DNA of 64,000 bases from Aureivirga marina (GCF_015767265.1 NZ_JADPIB010000009.1:1-64000); one strand, 5' to 3'. Counted from the stretch's first letter, positions 7,723-17,385 are shown. The notes: generated from the letters alone by a model not told the origin. Program-made: numbers and translations.

Positions 7723-8418
7723 TTATACAGCAAAAATTGTTTCTAATTCTTTTAAAGTAGATTCAGAAGTTTGGATATCCTTGATAACTTCTCCTTTTTC
7801 TAACACCACAATTCTGTTACAAACATCGGTTACATGTCCTAAATCATGACTAGAAATTAACAAAGTAACATCTTTGTCTTCTACTAATTTTAATAACATA
7901 TTTTTCAAACGAATTTGCGTTGTTGGATCTAAGTTTGCGAAAGGTTCATCTAAAATAATCACTTCTGGATTTCCGATAAAAGAAGCAACAATTCCAACTT
8001 TTTTCTGATTTCCTTTTGATAAATCTCTTAAATATTTTTTTGCTCCAAGAATTTCATCATTAAAAAACTCTGAAAAAGAATTTAATAAATTTTGTAAATC
8101 TCCATGAGAAACATTTCTAATTCCTGCGATAAATTCGAAATATTCATTTGGTGTTAAATAATCAATCAAGAAAGTTTCATCGATAAAAGATCCTGTAAAT
8201 TGTTTCCAATCTTCGCTTTTGTGAACTTCAATATTCTTATTTGTAATTGTTCCTGTTGTTGGTTGAATTAAATCTAATAAAGAATTAAAAAGCGTTGTTT
8301 TTCCTGCTCCATTATTTCCTACTAATCCAAAACATTCTCCTTTAGGAATGTGTAAATTAGAAATGCTTAAAACTTTATTTTGACCGTAAATTTTTGAAAT
8401 ATTATTAATCTGTATCAT
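7723..8418 (-). CDS. ABC-2 type transporter ATP-binding protein
   Basis: A 231-residue ATPase. Walker A is GNNGAGKTT at about residues 34-42, the ABC signature is LSKGNQKK, Walker B is VIILDEPFANLD and the switch histidine is in SSHD. The SKGNQKK form of the signature and the short length are typical of ATPases that drive ABC-2/DUF5687 permeases. The permease gene lies 14 bases upstream on the same strand, so the pair forms one transporter, presumably an exporter. The substrate is unknown. No accessory protein or regulator is next to it. Confidence 0.88.
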   Translation of the reverse strand: MIQINNISKIYGQNKVLSISNLHIPKGECFGLVGNNGAGKTTLFNSLLDLIQPTTGTITNKNIEVHKSEDWKQFTGSFIDETFLIDYLTPNEYFEFIAGIRNVSHGDLQNLLNSFSEFFNDEILGAKKYLRDLSKGNQKKVGIVASFIGNPEVIILDEPFANLDPTTQIRLKNMLLKLVEDKDVTLLISSHDLGHVTDVCNRIVVLEKGEVIKDIQTSESTLKELETIFAV

Positions 8419-8432
8419 TCTTTTTCTTTTTA

Positions 8433-9896
8433 TTAGTTTGAAAATGCTTGAATTGTAATATACTTTCTCTTAATGTATAATTCTGCGATTTTTTTCATCC
8501 AGAAATTTTGGAAAATTAATCCAACAATTCCTAAAACTCCCAAAATTCCTAATCCAATATAAAGATGTCCTAAAAGACTTCCTATAGAAACAATCGCAAT
8601 TGGTAAACCAAAAGTTGGAATTCCTGTAAGCCATTGTGCAAGTCCTGTTCCTTGATAATTAAATGCAGAAGCTTTTCCTAGTTCGATTTTCTTTTTATTA
8701 TATGCTCCAATAAAAAGTAGAACAAAAGTATTTACTCCAATATTGTATAAATATGCAGCAATCAAATAGTATAAATTTTCAATTCCAAAATATACATAAG
8801 GAATGGCAAGAAGAAATAAAATAGTTGTTGCCATCATCATTAAATATCTTTTCGAATTTAAATATTGCTCATATTTGATATTTTGACTCATCAACATTTT
8901 GTAGAAAGACGCATCCCAAGCTGGAATAAATTGTCCAAAATTTAAAAGGAACGCTCCAGTCATTAATAAATAAATTACAACATTAAAAAATGTCATGTCT
9001 GAATATTTTGGATTGTCTACGAAAATTAAACCATAACCAAGTAAAACAGCAGAAATGAATAAAACACTTCTTGGACGTTTATTTCTCCAAATAAGTTTGA
9101 TATCATTTTTAATAAAAGGTGCTACATCTCCTAATTTATCTAACCAAGAAAGATTCGCTGCGTCTACATCTTTTGTTACTTTTTTAAGTGATTTGTCTAA
9201 GTATAGTAAATTTTTAAGGTATTTAAATTCGACAATATAAGAAGTGATAAATAAAGCCAAAGGAATTAAAACTGTTATTGGATATTTATAAAATGATGAG
9301 AAAATCATTTCAGAATAAATCGTGATGTCAAAGATTTTAAAATATTGTAATCCGAATAAAACAACAATAACACTAAGAAGTGATATAAAAAATTTATCAT
9401 TTTTATTTATTAAAACATTAATCGAATTATTTGTTAATACTAAAAATATCAAGCTGAAAAACCAAGTTCCTACTTGTAATGCATTTAAATCTCCTTTTAA
9501 AATTAAAAAGATACTGAATGGAATTAAAATGACAAATGCATAAATATTAAAAAAGGAAAAAATGGTTTTTCGAATTAAATAATGAATCATTTTAGATTTC
9601 TTAATCGGAAGAACTAATAATGGCTTTACATTCATCATCGGCATTTTTTGTAAGAAAAAACGCATACTTAAATCCATAATAATTCCATACCATAAAAATG
9701 AATTTACAATGTCAAAAGGTTCTTGATTTGGAAAAGTTTTTTCCAAAACCATATATCCTGCAATTCCTAGAACTAAAAATACTCCAAGAAAATAAAGAGC
9801 TCCAAAAGACATTAAAATATTTAAAGCAATACTTTTTTGCCAATATGAAGATCTAAAAAACTTCTTAAACTCTAATTGTAAAAATTTAATTACCAT
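8433..9896 (-). CDS. ABC transporter permease (DUF5687-like)
   Basis: A 487-residue membrane protein with about twelve hydrophobic segments in two blocks separated by a cytoplasmic stretch (YLDKSLKKVTKDVDAANLSW). The N-terminus MVIKFLQLEFKKFFRSSYWQ is the usual opening of DUF5687-type permeases in Flavobacteriia. I chose the ATG at 9896 because the upstream in-frame extension is not conserved-looking and an A-rich stretch precedes this ATG. It lies directly upstream of its ATPase. It probably forms the membrane part of an exporter or an envelope-lipid/antibiotic pump; nothing in the sequence decides which. Confidence 0.78.
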   Translation of the reverse strand: MVIKFLQLEFKKFFRSSYWQKSIALNILMSFGALYFLGVFLVLGIAGYMVLEKTFPNQEPFDIVNSFLWYGIIMDLSMRFFLQKMPMMNVKPLLVLPIKKSKMIHYLIRKTIFSFFNIYAFVILIPFSIFLILKGDLNALQVGTWFFSLIFLVLTNNSINVLINKNDKFFISLLSVIVVLFGLQYFKIFDITIYSEMIFSSFYKYPITVLIPLALFITSYIVEFKYLKNLLYLDKSLKKVTKDVDAANLSWLDKLGDVAPFIKNDIKLIWRNKRPRSVLFISAVLLGYGLIFVDNPKYSDMTFFNVVIYLLMTGAFLLNFGQFIPAWDASFYKMLMSQNIKYEQYLNSKRYLMMMATTILFLLAIPYVYFGIENLYYLIAAYLYNIGVNTFVLLFIGAYNKKKIELGKASAFNYQGTGLAQWLTGIPTFGLPIAIVSIGSLLGHLYIGLGILGVLGIVGLIFQNFWMKKIAELYIKRKYITIQAFSN

Positions 9897-9987
9897 TTTT
9901 TTACTTTTTATTTTATAAGTGACGGAAGATAAAAAAATGTTACAATTCAATTTTAAAATTAATTAATGTAAAAAAGACGCAAAATAA

Positions 9988-10018
9988 TTTGTTTATTAAA
10001 AAATAGATTTTATATTTG
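9988..10018 (+). promoter_or_regulatory. Bacteroidota-type promoter of nadV
   Basis: TTTG at 9988-9991, a 19-base spacer and TATATTTG at 10011-10018. This is a full match to the TTTG/TAnnTTTG consensus. The start codon follows 28 bases later. Confidence 0.65.
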
Positions 10019-10046
10019 TGTAATATTAACGCAAAATAAAACAACG

Positions 10047-11498
10047 ATGAATCCACTTTTGCTTACAGACGGATATAAATTAGGTCATCATAGACAATAT
10101 CCTGAGAAAACTACATTAGTTTATTCAAATTGGACACCAAGAAAAAGTCGTATGAAGGGAATTGAAGAAGTTGTGTTTTTTGGTTTACAATATTTTATCA
10201 AAGAGTATTTAATCGATCAATTTAATCAAAATTTTTTCCAAAGAAATAGAGAAGAAGTTTTGAAAGAATATAAAGATTATGTAGATGCTTATTTGAATGA
10301 AGATTATGATATTTCACATATCGAAAAATTATATGATTTAGGCTATTTACCTATTGAAATTAAAGCATTGGAAGAAGGAACTGCTGTGCCTATTCGAACG
10401 CCAATGTTTACGATGAAAAATACAATTCCTGAGTTTTATTGGTTGACGAATTATTTGGAAACATTGATTTCAAATTCTATTTGGCTTCCATGTAATTCTG
10501 CAACTATTGCGAAAAAATATCATGAAATTTTACATAAATATGCTTTAGAAACAAATCCAAATGAAATTGATTTTGTGACTTGGCAAGGACATGATTTTTC
10601 GATGCGAGGAATGGCAGGAAAAGATGCTTCTATTTTAAGTGGAATGGCACATTCGATTTATTTTTCTGGAAGTGATACATTGCCTGTTTCTTATGCTTTA
10701 AAAAAATATTATCAAAAAGAAAATGCTATTGGAAGTGTAAATGCAACAGAACATAGTGTGATGTGTGCAGGAAATAAAGAAAATGAATTAGAAACTTTTC
10801 AACGTTTATTGGAGATTTATCCTGAAGGAATTCTTTCAATAGTTTCGGATACTTGGGATTTATGGAAAGTGATTTCTGAATTTTTGCCTAAACTTAAAAA
10901 GGAGATTTTAGAAAGAGACGGAAAAGTTGTTATTCGCCCAGATTCTGGAGATCCAGTTTTAATTATTTGTGGAAATCTGGAAAGTGAAGAAGAAATGGAA
11001 AGAAAAGGTGTGATAGAATTGCTTTGGGAAATTTTTGGTGGAGAAATTAATGAGAAAGGTTATAAAGTTTTACACCCGAAAATCGGAGCAATTTACGGAG
11101 ATAGTATCACATTAGATCGAGCGGAAGAAATTTGTAAAAGATTAAAAGAAAAAGGATTTGCTTCTACGAATATTGTTCTTGGAATAGGTTCATTTACGTA
11201 TCAATATAATACGAGAGATACTTTTGGTTTCGCAATGAAAACAACATATGTAGAAGTGAATGGCGAAAAACGAAATATTTTTAAAGATCCAATCACAGAC
11301 AATGGAACTAAAAAATCAGCGAAAGGATTATTGAAAATTTATAAAGAAAATGGGAAAATTTGCTTCAAAGATGCATGTACTGAAGAAGAAGAAAAAGAAG
11401 GTCTGCTAGAAACAGTTTTTAAAGATGGAGTTTTAGTCAAAGAAATGACTTTGGATGAAATTCGATGCAATGTTTTGGAAAAAACTGTTTTGATTTAA
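10047..11498 (+). CDS. nadV: nicotinamide phosphoribosyltransferase
   Basis: A 483-residue cytoplasmic enzyme that converts nicotinamide and PRPP to nicotinamide mononucleotide, the first step of NAD salvage from nicotinamide. The opening NPLLLTDGYKLGHHRQYPE, the aspartate in GHDFSMRG that in NAMPT selects nicotinamide, the catalytic histidine in NATEHSVMC and the phosphate-binding RPDSGDP are all present. Length fits the family. It stands alone between its own promoter and a terminator. The NMN adenylyltransferase that would complete the route is not in this window. Confidence 0.93.
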   Translation: MNPLLLTDGYKLGHHRQYPEKTTLVYSNWTPRKSRMKGIEEVVFFGLQYFIKEYLIDQFNQNFFQRNREEVLKEYKDYVDAYLNEDYDISHIEKLYDLGYLPIEIKALEEGTAVPIRTPMFTMKNTIPEFYWLTNYLETLISNSIWLPCNSATIAKKYHEILHKYALETNPNEIDFVTWQGHDFSMRGMAGKDASILSGMAHSIYFSGSDTLPVSYALKKYYQKENAIGSVNATEHSVMCAGNKENELETFQRLLEIYPEGILSIVSDTWDLWKVISEFLPKLKKEILERDGKVVIRPDSGDPVLIICGNLESEEEMERKGVIELLWEIFGGEINEKGYKVLHPKIGAIYGDSITLDRAEEICKRLKEKGFASTNIVLGIGSFTYQYNTRDTFGFAMKTTYVEVNGEKRNIFKDPITDNGTKKSAKGLLKIYKENGKICFKDACTEEEEKEGLLETVFKDGVLVKEMTLDEIRCNVLEKTVLI

Positions 11499-11512
11499 AG
11501 TCTAATTATTTT

Positions 11513-11551
11513 AAAAGCTCTTAATTAATTTCAAATTAGGAGCTTTTTCTT
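11513..11551 (+). terminator. rho-independent terminator after nadV
   Basis: Stem AAAAGCTCTTAATT (11513-11526) with AATTAGGAGCTTTT (11534-11547), one G-U pair, followed by T-rich sequence. Confidence 0.85.
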
Positions 11552-11601
11552 TTAATAAAGGTTTATTTTAGAGCACAATTAACGAAACTAAACCGAAAAC
11601 C

Positions 11602-12540
11602 ATGAAAAAAACTGCTTCCTTTTTATTTTTCATTTGTATTACTATTTCAATTTTTGCCCAAAAAAATAAAGTAAAACCTGTAGACATTTCTTTTCAAAAA
11701 TATTTAAATGCAAGAGATTTTACAGTTTCCAAAAATCAGAAAGAAGCTTATTTTTCTTTACAAAGTTTGGATGAAAAGCAAGCAATTATTGTAAAAGCAA
11801 TTCAGAAAAATGGAAAATGGAAAAAAGTGGAAATGGTTGATTTTTCAGGAAATTTCAGAGATATTGAGCCTTTTTTATCGCCAGATAATTTAAGATTGTA
11901 TTTTGCTTCTGATAGACCAATTTTAAAAAATGAAACAAAAGCAAAAGATTTTGATATTTGGTATGTTGAAAGAAAATCGATAAAAGATGCATGGTCAGAA
12001 CCAAAAAATATTGGAAAACCAATTAATACAAAATTCAATGAATTTTATCCTTCTGTGAGTTTAAATCATAACCTATATTATACTTCTGATTCTTTAAATA
12101 AAACCAAAAAAGATGAAATATTTCTGAGTAAATGGAATGGTGAAAATTATGAAAATCCAGTTTCTGTCAGTGAAAATATTAATACAAAAGGTTATGAATT
12201 TAATGCGTTTATCGCTCCAGATGAATCTTTTTTGATGTATACAATTTATAAAGCTCCAGAAGGAATTGGAAGTGGAGATTTGTTTATAAGTTTTAAATCG
12301 AAAAATGGAGAATTTCAAAAACCAATTCATTTAAAGTCTATAGTAAATTCAGATAGAATGGATTATTGTCCTTTTTATGATTTTGAAACACAGACACTTT
12401 ATTTTACAAGTAAACGAAATGAAGTAGTTTCTAAAAAAGTAAAAAATGTAGAAGAATTTCAAGAAAATGTTGGGAAATATGAAAATGGTTTAAGTCGAAT
12501 TTATAAAGTAAAAATAGATTTAAAGGAATTTGATAAATAA
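11602..12540 (+). CDS. secreted PD40/WD40-like beta-propeller protein
   Basis: A 312-residue exported protein with a signal peptide ending at IFAQ (about residue 19). Repeats of the PD40 type found in TolB-like propellers are visible, for example IEPFLSPDNLRLYFASDRP near residue 90, FYPSVSLNHNLYYTSD near 150 and NAFIAPDESFLMYTIYKA near 200. Such proteins act as binding platforms in the periplasm or on the surface, often beside OmpA-like partners, but no such partner is adjacent. The ligand is unknown. Its stop is followed by 285 bases before ricT. Confidence 0.75.
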   Translation: MKKTASFLFFICITISIFAQKNKVKPVDISFQKYLNARDFTVSKNQKEAYFSLQSLDEKQAIIVKAIQKNGKWKKVEMVDFSGNFRDIEPFLSPDNLRLYFASDRPILKNETKAKDFDIWYVERKSIKDAWSEPKNIGKPINTKFNEFYPSVSLNHNLYYTSDSLNKTKKDEIFLSKWNGENYENPVSVSENINTKGYEFNAFIAPDESFLMYTIYKAPEGIGSGDLFISFKSKNGEFQKPIHLKSIVNSDRMDYCPFYDFETQTLYFTSKRNEVVSKKVKNVEEFQENVGKYENGLSRIYKVKIDLKEFDK

Positions 12541-12682
12541 AAGAACAATATTTCTTAATTATTTTACGATTTTGATGGAAATAACATTTAAAATTTGTAA
12601 GTGTTTTTTTGATTAAAAAAGAATAACGAAATTTAGAAATAATTGAAAGATATATTTTTAAATCATTGATTTTATGTAGAAA

Positions 12683-12704
12683 AAACACAAAAGCTTTTGT
12701 GTTT
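12683..12704. promoter_or_regulatory. perfect 22-bp palindrome upstream of ricT
   Basis: AAACACAAAAG followed by its exact reverse complement CTTTTGTGTTT, 121 bases before the ricT start. It has no T run on the plus side, so it is a poor terminator for the gene before it. On the minus strand a T run follows, but no minus-strand gene needs it. It could be an operator or a weak terminator. Confidence 0.35.
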
Positions 12705-12825
12705 GAAAAAAATCTAAATTTTAGTGTTTTTAAATTATGTTATATCTTTACCAGTTGATTAAGGAAAAATTAGTAAGAATCCAATCGTCATTAAAAGAAT
12801 GACGTCTAAATATATATATTAAACT

Positions 12826-14565
12826 ATGGGTTGTAGTAGTTGCTCAACCAAGAAGGGCGGAGTGCCAAAAGGATGTAAAAGCAATGGAAGTTGTGCTTCA
12901 GGTAACTGTAGTAGCGAGAAATTGCAAGTTTTTGATTGGTTGTCAAACATGACTTTACCAACAGGACAAAAGCCTTTTGATATTGTAGAGATAAGATTTA
13001 AAAACGGAAGAAAAGGTTTTTATAAAAATACATTGAAATCTCCTGTTTCTATGGGAGATGTTTTAGTTGTTGAAGGAAATCCAGGATTTGATGTTGGAAC
13101 TATTTCTTTGACAGGTGAATTAGTGCGTGTGCAAATGCGTAAAAAAGATGTTGCTCAGGACAGCGAGGATGTAAAGACAATTATAAGAAGAGCATCTCAG
13201 AAAGATATTGATACTTGGCAATATGCTAGAAGTAGAGAGATTGAAACACAAAGAAAAGGAAGAGAAATCATTGGGAAACTTGGGTTGAAAATGAAACTTT
13301 CTGATGTGGAATTTCAAGGAGATGGAAATAAAGCTACTTTTTATTATACAGCGGATGATCGTGTAGATTTCCGTCAGTTAATTCGAGATTTTGCAAGTGA
13401 ATTTAGTATTCGAATTGAAATGAAACAAGTTGGTCTTCGTCAGGAAGCAGCTCGTTTAGGAGGAATCGGATCTTGTGGAAGAGAACTTTGTTGTTCGACT
13501 TGGTTAACAGATTTTAGGAAGGTAAATACTGCGGCAGCAAGATATCAGCAACTTTCTTTGAATCCACAAAAATTAGCTGGACAATGTGGAAAGTTAAAAT
13601 GTTGTTTGAATTATGAGTTAGATTCTTATTTAGATGCACTAGAAGAATATCCAAAACAAGATGTTATTTTAAATACAGAAAAAGGAGAAGCTGTATTTAT
13701 TAAAATGGACATTTTTAAGAAATTACTTTGGTATACTTATAAAGAAGATCGCTCAAAATGGTATAAGTTAGAGTTAGAACAGGTGAAAGAAATCATTGAA
13801 TTAAATGAAGAAGGAGAACCAGGTTTAGCTTTAGACGAATATGAAGAAAAAGGAGGAGAAGATTTAGAGAAAGTTGACTTTGAAAAAGTAGTTGGACAAG
13901 ATAGTTTGACAAGATTTGATGCTCCAAAAAAGAGAAGAAGAAAACGTCCTACTAGAAATAAGAAAAAAGCAGGAAATTCTTCGAACCAAAATGGAACTTC
14001 AGATTCAACAAATAAAAAGAAAGAAGTTTCAGGAAATAAAAGAAACGGAAATCAGAAAAAACAAGGAGAAGTAAAAGCTGAAAATGGTAATAAACCAGCG
14101 AATAAACAGCAAAATGGTTCTGGAAATAGAAGAAATCAGAAAAATAATTCTCCAAAACAAAATCAGCAAGGAAAACAGCAACAAGGGAATAAGCGAGCTA
14201 AAAATGGTTCAGAGAATAATAATAAACCTGTAAAGAAAAATAATTCTCCAAAGCAAAACCAGCAAGGAAAGCAGCAACAAGGAAAACAACAACCTAAAAA
14301 AGCTGCAAATCAGGAGAAAAATACAGAGAAACAGAAACCAAATAATAAGCAGCAAAAGTCGAGAAATCAACAAGGAAATGGAAATTCTAGAAATCAGAAA
14401 AAACCAATTCCTAAAAATACAAAGCAAAAGCCAAATCCGAATCCAAGTTCAAAAGTTGAAAATGGAAATCATAAAGGAAATTCGGCAGCGAAGAAAAGAC
14501 CAAATAGAAATAATAATAAGAAAAGAAAACCGAATACTCCAAAAGATACCAATAGAGATGCGTAA
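12826..14565 (+). CDS. ricT: PSP1/RicT-type regulatory protein with long basic tail
   Basis: A 579-residue protein. Residues 1-30 are cysteine-rich (CSSC, then CASGNC). The PSP1/RicT core runs to about residue 290 and contains the conserved block GGIGSCGRELCCSTWL and AGQCGKLKCCLNYEL, whose cysteines in Bacillus RicT (YaaT) take part in Fe-S cluster binding within the RicA-RicF-RicT complex that acts on RNA processing. From about residue 365 the protein becomes a 200-residue Lys/Asn/Gln-rich, surely disordered tail with an internal duplication (KNNSPKQNQQGKQQQ twice). RicA and RicF are not seen here. The stop overlaps the gldH start by 8 bases, so ricT, gldH and the PBP gene are one operon. 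Confidence 0.85.
   Translation: MGCSSCSTKKGGVPKGCKSNGSCASGNCSSEKLQVFDWLSNMTLPTGQKPFDIVEIRFKNGRKGFYKNTLKSPVSMGDVLVVEGNPGFDVGTISLTGELVRVQMRKKDVAQDSEDVKTIIRRASQKDIDTWQYARSREIETQRKGREIIGKLGLKMKLSDVEFQGDGNKATFYYTADDRVDFRQLIRDFASEFSIRIEMKQVGLRQEAARLGGIGSCGRELCCSTWLTDFRKVNTAAARYQQLSLNPQKLAGQCGKLKCCLNYELDSYLDALEEYPKQDVILNTEKGEAVFIKMDIFKKLLWYTYKEDRSKWYKLELEQVKEIIELNEEGEPGLALDEYEEKGGEDLEKVDFEKVVGQDSLTRFDAPKKRRRKRPTRNKKKAGNSSNQNGTSDSTNKKKEVSGNKRNGNQKKQGEVKAENGNKPANKQQNGSGNRRNQKNNSPKQNQQGKQQQGNKRAKNGSENNNKPVKKNNSPKQNQQGKQQQGKQQPKKAANQEKNTEKQKPNNKQQKSRNQQGNGNSRNQKKPIPKNTKQKPNPNPSSKVENGNHKGNSAAKKRPNRNNNKKRKPNTPKDTNRDA
14141..14283 (+). repeat. direct duplication inside the ricT tail
   Basis: Two near-identical stretches of about 47 bases (14141-14187 and 14237-14283), 96 bases apart, encode NNSPKQNQQGKQQQG twice. 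They differ by a few silent A/G changes. This is a simple in-frame duplication in the disordered tail. Confidence 0.75.
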
Positions 14566-15043
14566 ATTAATGATGATTTTCATTGCAAGTTTATTTTTGA
14601 TTGCTTGTGATTCAAATAGAGTTTATGATCAATACAAAGCGATTCCGAATAGTTCTTGGGATGCTGAAAATGTTGTTGAATTTGAAGTTCCAATAACGGA
14701 TACTATTTCTCGAAATAATATTTATATAAATTTGAGGAATAACAAAGATTATGAATTCAATAACTTATTCTTAATTACGCAAATAGAGTTTCCGAATGGT
14801 ACGAATGTTGTAGACACGCTCGAATACGAAATGACTACGAAAGATGGACATTGGTTAGGGAAAGGAAGTTCGGATATAAAAGAAAACGTTCTTTTTTATA
14901 AAGAGAATGTTAAGTTTTACTTGGAAGGAACTTACAAGATTCTTGTGGAGCAAGCTATGAGAAAAAGCTCGGATGTTGAAGGAAATGACCCATTAGAAGG
15001 TGTTTCTGACGTAGGAATTAGAGTAGAAAAAGTTAAAAATTAA
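14558..15043 (+). CDS. gldH: gliding motility lipoprotein GldH
   Basis: A 161-residue lipoprotein: the signal segment MRKLMMIFIASLFLIAC has its lipobox cysteine at residue 17. The mature part (YDQYKAIPNSSWD, LFLITQIEFPNGT, GKGSSDIKENVLFYK) matches GldH, a lipoprotein required for gliding and linked to the GldKLMN type IX secretion machinery in Flavobacterium. A longer upstream reading is possible but lies entirely inside ricT; the ATG at 14558, overlapping the ricT stop in ATGCGTAA, gives a clean lipoprotein signal and is preferred. Gene order ricT-gldH-PBP1A is one I recall as common in Flavobacteriia. Confidence 0.9.
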   Translation: MRKLMMIFIASLFLIACDSNRVYDQYKAIPNSSWDAENVVEFEVPITDTISRNNIYINLRNNKDYEFNNLFLITQIEFPNGTNVVDTLEYEMTTKDGHWLGKGSSDIKENVLFYKENVKFYLEGTYKILVEQAMRKSSDVEGNDPLEGVSDVGIRVEKVKN

Positions 15044-15058
15044 TAACAAATAATTAAA

Positions 15059-17371
15059 ATGACAGAACAAGTAAAAAGTTCGCCAAATCAATTAAAGAAA
15101 TACATCATGTGGTTCTGGATTCTAATTTCCAGCGGTATTTTTTCAATTGTTTTAATCTTTTTATTAACATCTTGGGGAGTTTTTGGAGAGTTACCAACTT
15201 TCGAAGAAATTGAAAATCCTTCAAGAAATTATGCTACTGAAATTATTTCTTCAGACGGAAAAATTCTAGGAACATATTTTAAAGAAAACAGAACTCCTGT
15301 TACTTTCAAAGAATTACCTGAAAATATTATTGAAGCTTTAGTTGCGACTGAAGATGAAAGATATTATGAACATTCGGGAATTGATGCATATGGAACTGTA
15401 AGAGCAGTTGTAAAGCTAGGACAAGATGGAGGAGCAAGTACAATTTCTCAGCAATTAGCCAAAGGATTATTTACAAAAAGACCATCTAGAAGTATTTTTC
15501 AAAGAGTTGGTCAGAAAATAAAAGAGTGGATTATTGCCGTTCGTTTAGAAAGACAGTATACAAAGAATGAAATTATTACAATGTATTTGAATAATTATGA
15601 TTTCTATAATTTGGCTGTTGGAGTTCGTTCTGCATCAAGAATTTATTTTGGAAAAAAACCAAAAGATTTAAAAATAGAAGAATCAGCAATGCTTGTTGGG
15701 ATGTTGAAAAACTCTAGTTTATTTAACCCAATGAGAGCAAAAAGAATTGATACAGTTCTACATAGAAGAAATGTTGTTTTAGGACAAATGGCTAGAGCTG
15801 AATATATCACTGAAAAAGAAAAAGATTCTTTACGAAAACTTCCATTAGGTTTAGATATTCATAAAGAAGATCATAGTGATGGTTATGCAACATATTTTAG
15901 AGAACATTTGCGTTCTTTTATGAAAGATTGGATTGCAAATAATCCAAAAGAAGACGGAACTCCATATGATTTATATAAAGATGGTTTAAAAATTTATGTT
16001 ACTATTGATTCAAGAATGCAAGAGCATGCAGAAGAAGCGATGAAAGAACACATGGCAAATTTGCAAAGAGTATTCTTTAATGAGCAAAAAAGAAATAGTA
16101 ATGCGCCTTTTTATGGAATGTCAAAGAAAAAAATAGATAAGTACTTCGAAAAGAAAATTCCTTATACAGATAGAGGTTGGAGAATGAAACAACAAGGGAA
16201 AACAAAAGAAGAAATCATGGAATCTTTTAATACAAAAAGACCGATGAAAGTTTTTTCTTGGAATGGTGTGAAAGATACTGTAATGACACCTTTAGATTCT
16301 ATGCGTTATTATAAATATTTCTTACATGCAGGTGTAATGTCAACAGAACCACAAACAGGACATATTAAAGCTTGGGTTGGAGGAATTAATTATAAATATT
16401 TTAAATATGATCATGTAAAACAAGGAGAAAGACAAGTAGGATCTACATTTAAACCATTTGTATATGCTTCTGCAATTAATCAAATGCATTATTCTCCTTG
16501 TAAAGAATTTCCAAATGTTCCATATACAATTCCAAAAGAAAAATATGGTTTAGATAAAGATTGGACTCCAAAAAATTCAGATGGAAAATATGGAGATATT
16601 TTAACTTTAAAACAAGCATTAGGAAAATCTGTAAATACAATTACAGCTAGATTAATTGACTATGTTGGACCAGAAACTGTGGTTCGTTTGGCAAATGATT
16701 TAGGTGTAAAGAAAGAAATTAGACCAAATCCATCTATTGCTTTAGGAGCAGTAGAATTGAGTTTGTATGATATGGTCGGAGCATATTCAACTTTTGCAAA
16801 TAAAGGATTACGAATTGAGCAAATGATTGTAACAAGAATTGAAGATAAAAATGGAACTGTATTAGAAGAATTTATTCCTGAAACAAAAGAAGTTTTAAGT
16901 GAAGAATCTGCATATGTAGTTTTAGATTTATTAAAAGGTGTTACACAGTCAGGATCTGGAATTAGATTACGTATTAAACATGGAAAATATCCAGATAATG
17001 TTGTAACAGGGTTCCCTTATCAATTTAAAAATCCAATTGCAGGAAAAACAGGAACAACACAGAATCAATCAGATGGTTGGTTTATGGGAGTTGTACCAAA
17101 TCTTACGACAGGAGTTTGGGTTGGAGGAGATGAATATTCAATTCACTTTAGAGGAATAGCAAAAGGACAAGGAGCTTCGATGGCTCTTCCAATTTGGGCA
17201 CTATATCACAAGAGATTATATGCAGATCCAGAATTAAATATTAGTAAAGAAGATTTCGAAAAACCAGATAATTTATCGATTGAGATTGATTGTGGGAAGA
17301 TAGGTGGAGAAAAAGTTGATGAAACTAGTTTAATCGAAGAGGAAGAAATAGATCCAGAAGACGGCTTTTAA
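15059..17371 (+). CDS. class A penicillin-binding protein (PBP1A-like)
   Basis: A 770-residue bifunctional peptidoglycan synthase anchored by one N-terminal membrane segment (about 16-40). The glycosyltransferase domain shows EDERYYEHSG near residue 97 and GASTISQQLAKGLF near 130. The transpeptidase domain shows the SxxK motif in GSTFKPF near 461, SVN near 525 and KTG in AGKTGTTQNQSDG near 663. It polymerises and cross-links glycan strands outside the inner membrane. It follows gldH by 15 bases, which places wall synthesis and gliding in one transcript. Confidence 0.95.
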   Translation: MTEQVKSSPNQLKKYIMWFWILISSGIFSIVLIFLLTSWGVFGELPTFEEIENPSRNYATEIISSDGKILGTYFKENRTPVTFKELPENIIEALVATEDERYYEHSGIDAYGTVRAVVKLGQDGGASTISQQLAKGLFTKRPSRSIFQRVGQKIKEWIIAVRLERQYTKNEIITMYLNNYDFYNLAVGVRSASRIYFGKKPKDLKIEESAMLVGMLKNSSLFNPMRAKRIDTVLHRRNVVLGQMARAEYITEKEKDSLRKLPLGLDIHKEDHSDGYATYFREHLRSFMKDWIANNPKEDGTPYDLYKDGLKIYVTIDSRMQEHAEEAMKEHMANLQRVFFNEQKRNSNAPFYGMSKKKIDKYFEKKIPYTDRGWRMKQQGKTKEEIMESFNTKRPMKVFSWNGVKDTVMTPLDSMRYYKYFLHAGVMSTEPQTGHIKAWVGGINYKYFKYDHVKQGERQVGSTFKPFVYASAINQMHYSPCKEFPNVPYTIPKEKYGLDKDWTPKNSDGKYGDILTLKQALGKSVNTITARLIDYVGPETVVRLANDLGVKKEIRPNPSIALGAVELSLYDMVGAYSTFANKGLRIEQMIVTRIEDKNGTVLEEFIPETKEVLSEESAYVVLDLLKGVTQSGSGIRLRIKHGKYPDNVVTGFPYQFKNPIAGKTGTTQNQSDGWFMGVVPNLTTGVWVGGDEYSIHFRGIAKGQGASMALPIWALYHKRLYADPELNISKEDFEKPDNLSIEIDCGKIGGEKVDETSLIEEEEIDPEDGF

Positions 17372-17385
17372 AATAATATACCACA

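Noticed and set aside
7658-7849. Small plus-strand frame after the TonB receptor gene
   Set aside because: It runs through the terminator hairpin and into the opposing ABC gene and has no supporting features.
9897-9950. An 18-residue N-terminal extension of the ABC permease
   Set aside because: The family normally opens with the amphipathic segment at MVIKFLQLEF; the extension has no similarity to it, and an A-rich stretch precedes the inner ATG.
14378-14557. Longer N-terminus for GldH beginning inside ricT
   Set aside because: The extension is a frame-shifted copy of the ricT tail and would bury the lipoprotein signal; the ATG at 14558 overlapping the ricT stop fits better.
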